Positions 1 to 4,581 of a stretch of DNA of 5,311 nt are shown here, in pieces. The translations under genes were made by a program, and so were the position numbers. Under the pieces are notes generated by a model. It saw only the letters and a program-made list of their open reading frames with translations, had not been told where the DNA came from and ran no database searches. The stretch is from an uncultured Clostridia bacterium (GTDB lineage Bacteria; Bacillota; Clostridia; Oscillospirales; Acutalibacteraceae), in assembly GCA_946006915.1 (NCBI GenBank), contig CAMFZK010000074.1, positions 1 through 5,311 of the forward strand, written 5' to 3'. Position 1 is the first letter of the stretch. Each line of letters opens with the position of its first letter.

Positions 1-596
1 TTTCTACCGACATTCAAACCACCTTTAATATGGTCAGCGTGGATGGGGACACTTCCACAAATGATATGGTAACGGTATTGGCAAACGGAATGGCGGAGAA
101 TGAACCTATTACCGCCGACGGTGAAGATTTTAAAATATTTATGCAGGCACTTAACACGGTATGTGTAAACCTTTGCCGTAAAATTGCGGCAGACGGCGAG
201 GGTGCAACAAAATTACTTGAATGTAAGGTAAAAAATGCCGAAAGTTTGGAAATTGCAAAAACCGTTGCAAAGTCGGTTATTTGCTCTTCGCTTACCAAAG
301 CCGCAATGTTCGGTGCGGATGCTAACTGGGGCAGGGTACTTTGCGCTATCGGTTATTCCGGGGCTCCGGTTGATACCGCTAAAATCGACGTTGCGTTTAA
401 ATCTTCAAAAGGTGAAATTGAAGTTTGTAAAAACGGTGCAGGGGTAGAGTTTTCCGAAGAAAAGGCAAAGGAAATTTTACTAATGGACGAAATTGAAATT
501 TTAATTAACCTAAACAGCGGTGAATTTGCTTCAACCGCTTGGGGTTGCGATTTAACCTATGATTATGTAAAGATTAACGGAGATTACAGAACTTAA
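1..596 (+). CDS. argJ: Glutamate N-acetyltransferase / ornithine acetyltransferase ArgJ, C-terminal part (5' truncated by window)
   Basis: ArgJ moves the acetyl group from N-acetylornithine to glutamate, giving ornithine and recycling N-acetylglutamate (cyclic arginine pathway, cytoplasm). The reading frame is open from position 3, giving 197 visible residues before the TAA at 594-596; the start lies upstream of the window. Family marks are the N-terminal stretch FNMVSVDGDTSTND (24-65), GEGATK about 60 residues further on, the highly conserved FGADANWGRVLCAIGYSG (about 309-362), and the C-terminal ending YVKINGDYRT. The precursor normally cleaves itself before a threonine in an ATML motif, and that threonine becomes the nucleophile. 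The motif sits about 25-30 residues before the visible part, so nearly all of the beta chain is here but the catalytic threonine is not. Whether the enzyme also uses acetyl-CoA (bifunctional type) cannot be judged. argC is the expected upstream neighbour. The stop codon abuts a large palindrome that precedes argB. Confidence 0.96.
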   Translation, partial: STDIQTTFNMVSVDGDTSTNDMVTVLANGMAENEPITADGEDFKIFMQALNTVCVNLCRKIAADGEGATKLLECKVKNAESLEIAKTVAKSVICSSLTKAAMFGADANWGRVLCAIGYSGAPVDTAKIDVAFKSSKGEIEVCKNGAGVEFSEEKAKEILLMDEIEILINLNSGEFASTAWGCDLTYDYVKINGDYRT

Positions 597-712
597 GGGG
601 ATGTAAAAAAAGTCCGGAACACATTTTGCTATAAACGAACCTCACCTCTCGAAGTACTTTTGTACGCCTTCGGGTTCGGTTCGTTCATTCCGAACATTTT
701 TTCCTATCCCCT
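596..712. repeat. Long imperfect palindrome filling the argJ-argB gap
   Basis: Reading the two arms against each other gives a nested fold. The lower stem pairs 596-602 (AGGGGAT) with 706-712 (ATCCCCT). It continues with the A-run 606-611 against the T-run 697-702, and with 612-619 against 688-695 (7 of 8 paired). After an asymmetric internal loop (620-633 opposite 686-687), 634-641 (AACGAACC) pairs perfectly with 678-685. The tip is 648-657 against 662-674 with a TTTT loop and a 3-nt bulge. No open reading frame of note lies inside. The inverted ends are GGGGAT and ATCCCC, and each is flanked by TAA (594-596 and 712-714), which resembles a small transposon-derived element with a 3-nt target duplication. 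It may alternatively be a structured RNA leader. The pairing is seen directly; the origin and role are inference. Confidence 0.75.
674..702 (+). terminator. Candidate intrinsic terminator / attenuator inside the palindrome
   Basis: GTTCGG (674-679) is perfectly complementary to CCGAAC (690-695), with a 10-nt loop, and is followed after one A by six T residues (697-702). This is the layout of a Rho-independent terminator, though a 6-bp stem with a 10-nt loop is only moderately stable. It competes with the long fold: bases 678-679 are also needed to pair with 640-641, and 690-695 with 612-617. The two structures therefore exclude each other. It could stop transcription between argJ and argB, or act conditionally. 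Confidence 0.4.
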
Positions 713-722
713 AAATCAGGGG
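708..722 (+). other. Small GC hairpin downstream of the palindrome
   Basis: CCCCT (708-712) and AGGGG (718-722) form a 5-bp stem with a 5-nt AAATC loop. The left arm is the same CCCCT that closes the base of the long palindrome by pairing with AGGGG at 596-600, so only one of the two pairings can form at a time. It is followed by CTTTAAAAAA rather than a T-run, so it is a poor terminator by itself. Confidence 0.4.
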
Positions 723-727
723 CTTTA

Positions 728-745
728 AAAAACTTGTGGGTTTTT
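728..745 (+). other. Weak A/T hairpin in the argB leader
   Basis: AAAAAC (728-733) is complementary to GTTTTT (740-745) around a 6-nt loop. The stem has only one G-C pair, so on its own it is unlikely to be stable. It is listed because it is one of several consecutive inverted repeats between argJ and argB. Confidence 0.2.
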
Positions 746-764
746 ACGGCCCTTTTAAGTCTAT

Positions 765-771
765 AAGGGAG
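765..771 (+). promoter_or_regulatory. Ribosome binding site of argB, decides the ATG start
   Basis: AAGGGAG lies 9 nt before the ATG at 781 and is the best Shine-Dalgarno match in the leader. It fixes the start there rather than at the in-frame GTG at 736. Its AAGGG (765-769) can also pair with CCCTT at 750-754 across a 10-nt loop, which could partly mask the site. Confidence 0.8.
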
Positions 772-780
772 AAATTTATT

Positions 781-1644
781 ATGTCTTTAAACATCAGTAA
801 CGCTCAAAGAGCCGAAGTGCTAACCCAGGCACTTCCGTATATACAGGAATATTACAACAAAACCGTTGTAATAAAATACGGCGGAAACGCAATGGTTAAC
901 GAAGAATTAAAGCAACAGGTTATGGAAGATATTGTGCTTTTGTATCTTATTGGGGTTAAGGTGGTTTTGGTACACGGCGGCGGTCCCGAAATTACCGAAA
1001 TGCTTGCAAAAATAGGCAAAAAAACCGAATTTGTAGACGGACTTAGGGTTACCGACAGGGAAACCGCCGAAGTTGTGCAAATGGTACTTGCGGGCAAAAT
1101 AAATAAGAGTTTAGTTAATCTGCTTGAAATAAAGGGCGGTAAAGCCATGGGTATTTCGGGTATGGACGGTCGGCTTATCACCGCCGAAACCAAGGACGAG
1201 CGTTTGGGTTTTGTGGGAAAAATTACCGGTGTTAATGTTGAACCGATTTTGGACCTTTTATCCCACAATTATATTCCCGTAGTTTCCACCGTAGGATGCG
1301 ATAATGAGGGGAATGTATATAACATAAATGCCGATACTGCTGCGGCGTATATTGCAGGTGCGCTTAATGCCGAATCGCTGATTTCTATGACCGATATTGC
1401 GGGTATTTTGCGTGATAAGGACGATATTTCCACCCTTATTCCCAAAATTACCACCAAAGAGGCGGTTGATTTATTCAGTGACGGCACAATTTCCGGCGGT
1501 ATGATACCAAAGGTTGAATGTTGTTTAGAGGCAATAAACCGAGGGGTTAAAAAGGTAATTATAATGGACGGAAGAATACCCCATTCGCTTCTTATAGAAA
1601 CTCTTACCGACGAAGGTGCGGGTACAATGGTAATAGGTGAGTAA
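781..1644 (+). CDS. argB: Acetylglutamate kinase ArgB
   Basis: Phosphorylates N-acetylglutamate with ATP to N-acetylglutamyl-5-phosphate, the second and usually controlled step of arginine synthesis. The 287-residue product has the whole amino acid kinase fold. KYGGNAM (residues 32-38, phosphate-binding lysine and glycines) and VHGGGPEI (64-71) are followed by FVDGLRVTD (84-92, substrate loop). Further marks are the NINADTAAA and SMTDIAGIL nucleotide-site stretches, GGMIPK, and a C-terminal MDGRIPHSLL...GAGTMVIGE ending. It has a roughly 25-residue N-terminal helix region (QALPYIQEYYNKT) before the first strand. In the family this extra helix marks the hexameric, arginine-inhibited enzymes (as in Pseudomonas and Thermotoga) and is absent from the insensitive E. 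coli form, so feedback inhibition by arginine is likely (inference). An in-frame GTG at 736 would add 15 residues but lacks family support and a good ribosome site. The next gene starts 1 nt after the stop. Confidence 0.97.
   Translation: MSLNISNAQRAEVLTQALPYIQEYYNKTVVIKYGGNAMVNEELKQQVMEDIVLLYLIGVKVVLVHGGGPEITEMLAKIGKKTEFVDGLRVTDRETAEVVQMVLAGKINKSLVNLLEIKGGKAMGISGMDGRLITAETKDERLGFVGKITGVNVEPILDLLSHNYIPVVSTVGCDNEGNVYNINADTAAAYIAGALNAESLISMTDIAGILRDKDDISTLIPKITTKEAVDLFSDGTISGGMIPKVECCLEAINRGVKKVIIMDGRIPHSLLIETLTDEGAGTMVIGE
1635..1641 (+). promoter_or_regulatory. Ribosome binding site of argD within the end of argB
   Basis: AGGTGAG overlaps the last argB codons and lies 4 nt before the ATG at 1646. 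It supports that ATG over the in-frame GTG at 1637, which lies inside this very site. It implies that argD translation depends on ribosomes finishing argB. Confidence 0.65.
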
Positions 1645-1645
1645 A

Positions 1646-2809
1646 ATGAGCATTATTGAAAAGGATAAAGAGTATATTGCCTCAACCTATGCCCGTTTTC
1701 CCGTGGTTTTGGAAAAGGGCAACGGCTCTTTGGTGTATGATAAAAACGGCAAAGAGTATATAGATTTATCTTCGGGTATTGCGGTTAATACCTTTGGCGT
1801 TGCAGACAAAGAGTGGCAAAATGCCGTAACCGAACAGTTGGGTAAAATTCAACACGCATCTAACCTTTATTACACCGAACCGTGTGTAAATTTAGCGGGG
1901 ATTTTGTGCCAAAGGACGGGAATGAAAAAGGTTTTCTTTTCTAATTCGGGTGCAGAGGCCAACGAATGTGCTATAAAAGCGGCAAGAAGATACGCCGAGG
2001 ATAAAAAGGGAAACGAATACAACAAAATAATAACCCTTAAAAACAGTTTTCACGGCAGAACAATAACCACCCTTGCCGCAACGGGGCAGGAGGTTTTTCA
2101 TAATGACTTTTTACCCCTTACAGACGGTTTTTTGTACTGCGAGGCAAACAACTGCGAACAACTTGAAAACCTTGTTAAAAACAACAAAGTTTGCGGTATA
2201 ATGTTTGAATTTGTGCAGGGTGAGGGCGGTGTTTTGCCTTTACAAAAGGAATTTGTAAACAAAATTTTCTGCCTTGCCAAGGAAATGGACATTCTGACAA
2301 TAGCAGACGAAGTACAAACCGGTAACGGCAGAACGGGTGAACTTTACTGCTTTATGAACTATGGCGTTAAACCCGATATTGTTTCCACCGCAAAGGGACT
2401 CGGGAACGGTTTGCCGCTGGGTGCTACGCTTTTAGGCGAAAAGGTAAAGGACGTTTTCGGTTTCGGTTCTCACGGTTCAACTTTCGGCGGTAACCCCATT
2501 GCCTGTGCAGGGGCGGTAAGTGTTATTAACCGAATAGACCAAGAACTTTTAAACGGGGTTAAAGAAAAATCCGATTATATAATGAACACCCTTAAAAACG
2601 CAAAGGGAGTTAAAAGTGTCACCGGTATGGGACTGATGATTGGTATTGAAACCGAAAAGAACGCAAACGATGTTATAAATTACTGTATGGAAAACGGGGT
2701 TTTGGTTATTAAAGCCAAAACAAAGGTACGGCTTTTGCCCGCTCTGAACATACCCTTTGACCTGCTTAAAAAAGCGGTGGAAGTTATTAAGAAAGGTTGC
2801 GAAATTTAA
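1646..2809 (+). CDS. argD: Acetylornithine aminotransferase ArgD
   Basis: PLP enzyme of the class III (subgroup II) aminotransferases that converts N-acetylglutamate 5-semialdehyde plus glutamate to N-acetylornithine plus 2-oxoglutarate in the cytoplasm. The 387-residue length is normal for the family. Motifs in order are SSGIAVN near residue 45, SNSGAEANE (99-107, cofactor phosphate contact), SFHGRT, EFVQGEGG (cofactor pocket), ADEVQTGNGRTG with D221 as the pyridine-nitrogen partner, and STAKGLGNGLP with K250 as the Schiff-base lysine. SHGSTFGGNP follows, and a C-terminal KVRLLPALNI whose arginine should bind the substrate carboxylate. The ATG at 1646 fits the family N-terminus. Close relatives act on ornithine, succinylornithine or GABA, but the position between argB and argF makes the acetylornithine assignment firm. 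Some ArgD enzymes also serve lysine synthesis as DapC, which the sequence cannot settle. The stop overlaps the argF start by 1 nt. Confidence 0.96.
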   Translation: MSIIEKDKEYIASTYARFPVVLEKGNGSLVYDKNGKEYIDLSSGIAVNTFGVADKEWQNAVTEQLGKIQHASNLYYTEPCVNLAGILCQRTGMKKVFFSNSGAEANECAIKAARRYAEDKKGNEYNKIITLKNSFHGRTITTLAATGQEVFHNDFLPLTDGFLYCEANNCEQLENLVKNNKVCGIMFEFVQGEGGVLPLQKEFVNKIFCLAKEMDILTIADEVQTGNGRTGELYCFMNYGVKPDIVSTAKGLGNGLPLGATLLGEKVKDVFGFGSHGSTFGGNPIACAGAVSVINRIDQELLNGVKEKSDYIMNTLKNAKGVKSVTGMGLMIGIETEKNANDVINYCMENGVLVIKAKTKVRLLPALNIPFDLLKKAVEVIKKGCEI

Positions 2810-3795
2810 TGGATTTTAAAGGAAAAAGTTTTTTAAAACTACTTGATTTTTCACCCGCCGAAATTGAATGTTTAATTGATTTGGCAAAAGAACTTAAAAA
2901 TAAAAAGAAAGCGGGTATTCCGCACCGCATTTGCGAGGGCAAGAATATTGCCTTAATTTTTGAAAAAACAAGCACAAGAACCCGTTGCAGTTTTGAAGTA
3001 GCCGCCCACGATTTAGGGATCGGGGTTACATATTTAGACCCCACGGGTTCGCAAATCGGCAAAAAGGAAAGCATTGCGGACACGGCAAGGGTATTAGGCA
3101 GAATGTATGACGGTATAGAATACCGTGGTTACGGGCAGGAAATTGTGGAAGAACTGGCACGATATGCAGGTGTTCCGGTTTGGAACGGACTTACAAACGA
3201 ATTTCACCCCACCCAAATTTTGGCAGACTTTTTAACAATTAAAGAACATTTCGGTAAACTTTCGGGCATTAAATTTGTTTATATGGGTGATGCTCGCTAC
3301 AATATGGGCAATTCCTATATGGTGGGTTGTGCCAAAATGGGGCTTAATTTTACGGTTTGCGCCCCCGAAAAATACTTTCCCGACAGTGATTTAGTAAATA
3401 AATGTTTGGAAATTGCAAGCGAAACGGGTGCTACCATAAAGTTTGAAACCGACCCGATGAAAGCCACCAAAAATGCCGATGTTATTGCAACCGATGTTTG
3501 GGTATCTATGGGTGAGCCGAGCGAGGTTTGGGAAGAAAGAATAAAAGATTTATCCCCCTATCAGGTAAATAAAAAAATTATGGACAATGCGGGCGAAAAT
3601 GCCGTGTTTATGCACTGTTTACCCGCTTTTCACGACCTTAACACAACAATTGGTAAAGAAATTTCCGAAAAATTCGGCATAAACGAAATGGAAGTTACAA
3701 ACGAAGTTTTTGAAAGCGAAAAGTCAATAGTCTTTGACGAAGCCGAAAACCGTATGCACACAATTAAAGCGGTAATAGCGGCAACATTGGCTTAA
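2809..3795 (+). CDS. argF: Ornithine carbamoyltransferase
   Basis: Joins carbamoyl phosphate to ornithine, giving citrulline and phosphate. The 328-residue product carries STRTR (55-59, carbamoyl phosphate binding), GSQIGKKES (substrate loop), HPTQ (133-136), DVWVSMGE (229-236, ornithine-binding SMG loop) and HCLP (269-272, catalytic cysteine 270). HCLP is followed by AFHD and a long MEVTNEVFES...AENRMHTIKAV ending. This AFHD form resembles E. coli ArgI/ArgF and the ArcB type rather than the Bacillus subtilis HRGEEV type. The biosynthetic cluster still argues for an anabolic role, and no arcA or arcC is visible in the window. The ATG at 2809 shares its A with the argD TAA, and AAAGG at 2792-2796 lies 12 nt upstream, slightly far. 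An in-frame TTG at 2797 would add only four residues. No carAB to supply carbamoyl phosphate is present here. Confidence 0.96.
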   Translation: MDFKGKSFLKLLDFSPAEIECLIDLAKELKNKKKAGIPHRICEGKNIALIFEKTSTRTRCSFEVAAHDLGIGVTYLDPTGSQIGKKESIADTARVLGRMYDGIEYRGYGQEIVEELARYAGVPVWNGLTNEFHPTQILADFLTIKEHFGKLSGIKFVYMGDARYNMGNSYMVGCAKMGLNFTVCAPEKYFPDSDLVNKCLEIASETGATIKFETDPMKATKNADVIATDVWVSMGEPSEVWEERIKDLSPYQVNKKIMDNAGENAVFMHCLPAFHDLNTTIGKEISEKFGINEMEVTNEVFESEKSIVFDEAENRMHTIKAVIAATLA

Positions 3796-3797
3796 AT

Positions 3798-3802
3798 TGG
3801 AG
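3798..3802 (+). promoter_or_regulatory. Ribosome binding site of proB
   Basis: TGGAG lies in the 15-nt argF-proB gap, 8 nt before the ATG at 3811, a normal position. No promoter or terminator fits into this gap, so proB is most simply read on the argF transcript. Confidence 0.6.
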
Positions 3803-3810
3803 TAAAAATT

Positions 3811-4581
3811 ATGCGTGTTGTTATTAAAATAGGTACATCTACTTTAGCACACAAAACAGGACTTTTAAATATTCACCGTGTTGAAGAACTCTGCAAGGTT
3901 ATGAGCGACCTTAAAAACGCCGGTAATGAGGTTATTTTGGTGTCTTCGGGTGCAATCGGTATGGGTGTAGGCAAACTTTCTTTATCGGAAAAACCTACCG
4001 ATATCCCCACAAAACAGGCGGCGGCGGCAGTCGGTCAATGCGAACTTATGTATACTTACGACAAACTGTTTTCGGAGTATAACCACACCGTTGCACAAAT
4101 TCTTGTAACGGGGGACGATATTGCAAATACCGACCGTAAACATAACTTTATAAACACAATGCGTCGGCTTTTGGAATTAGGTGCGCTGCCTATTATTAAC
4201 GAAAATGACTCGGTTTCGACCAACGAAATTGAAATAGGGGATAATGATACACTGGGTGCTATTGTTGCCACCGCAGTAGATGCAGATTTGCTTATAATTC
4301 TTTCGGATATTGACGGTCTTTACACCGGCGACCCAAGACAGGATATAGGCGCAAAACTTATACATAAAGTTGAAAAAATCACCCCCGAAATAGAGGGTAT
4401 GATCGGCGGTGCGGGAAGTAAACTCGGAACAGGCGGAATGATAACCAAAATCAACGCCGCAAAAATTGTAAATAAAAGCGGTATAGATATGGTTATTGCC
4501 AACGGCGAAAACCCCAATTTGCTTTACGAAATTGTAGACGGCAAAGATATAGGCACAAGATTTTTAGGGACGGTAAAATAA
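3811..4581 (+). CDS. proB: Glutamate 5-kinase ProB, short form without PUA domain
   Basis: Phosphorylates glutamate with ATP to gamma-glutamyl phosphate, the first and normally proline-inhibited step of proline synthesis; the labile product is handed to ProA. The 256 residues cover just the amino acid kinase domain. VVIKIGTSTL (3-12) is the phosphate-binding start and VSSGAIGMGVGKL the glycine-rich loop. KQAAAAVGQ follows, then INENDSVST (129-137) and GDND (143-146), which bind glutamate. SDIDGLYTGDP is the nucleotide loop, and GSKLGTGGMITK (202-213) closes the active site. The protein ends at FLGTVK, so the roughly 100-residue C-terminal PUA domain of E. coli-type ProB (about 367 residues) is absent. 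No frameshift is responsible, because proA begins at the stop codon. Short ProB proteins are known in several Bacillota. The gene is related by fold to argB in the same cluster. Confidence 0.96.
   Translation: MRVVIKIGTSTLAHKTGLLNIHRVEELCKVMSDLKNAGNEVILVSSGAIGMGVGKLSLSEKPTDIPTKQAAAAVGQCELMYTYDKLFSEYNHTVAQILVTGDDIANTDRKHNFINTMRRLLELGALPIINENDSVSTNEIEIGDNDTLGAIVATAVDADLLIILSDIDGLYTGDPRQDIGAKLIHKVEKITPEIEGMIGGAGSKLGTGGMITKINAAKIVNKSGIDMVIANGENPNLLYEIVDGKDIGTRFLGTVK
4566..4570 (+). promoter_or_regulatory. Ribosome binding site of proA inside the end of proB
   Basis: AGGGA lies 10 nt before the ATG at 4581 and within the last codons of proB. Together with the TAATG overlap it points to coupled translation of kinase and reductase. 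Confidence 0.55.

Noticed and set aside
235..447. 70-codon open frame on the plus strand inside argJ
   Set aside because: It is an out-of-frame shadow of the conserved ArgJ segment containing the FGADANWGR motif.
736..780. In-frame GTG at 736 as an alternative argB start, adding 15 residues
   Set aside because: The added residues match nothing expected for ArgB, no good Shine-Dalgarno precedes it, and AAGGGAG before the ATG at 781 is well placed.
597..780. T-box riboswitch or known amino acid riboswitch before argB
   Set aside because: No T-box TGGNACC-type antiterminator motif is present, the region is short for a T-box, and no recognised riboswitch core is visible.
597..780. ArgR operator (ARG box) in the argB leader
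   Set aside because: I found no convincing AT-rich palindrome of the ARG-box type; the inverted repeats here are longer and of different sequence.
852..1268. 138-codon open frame on the minus strand inside argB
   Set aside because: It is fully antisense to a strongly conserved kinase gene and encodes a low-complexity Ser/Ile/Pro-rich product with no recognisable motif.
1637..1645. In-frame GTG at 1637 as argD start
   Set aside because: It lies within the sequence that serves as ribosome binding site for the ATG at 1646, and the family N-terminus fits the later start.
2190..2235. ArgD cofactor-pocket motif EFVQGEGG in place of EPIQGEGG
   Set aside because: The glutamates and the QGEGG core are kept, and variation at the position after the first glutamate is common in the family, so it is not a sign of lost function.
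2797..2808. In-frame TTG at 2797 as argF start
   Set aside because: Its spacing to AAAGG is too short, TTG is a weak start, and the TAATG overlap at 2807-2811 is a typical operon arrangement.
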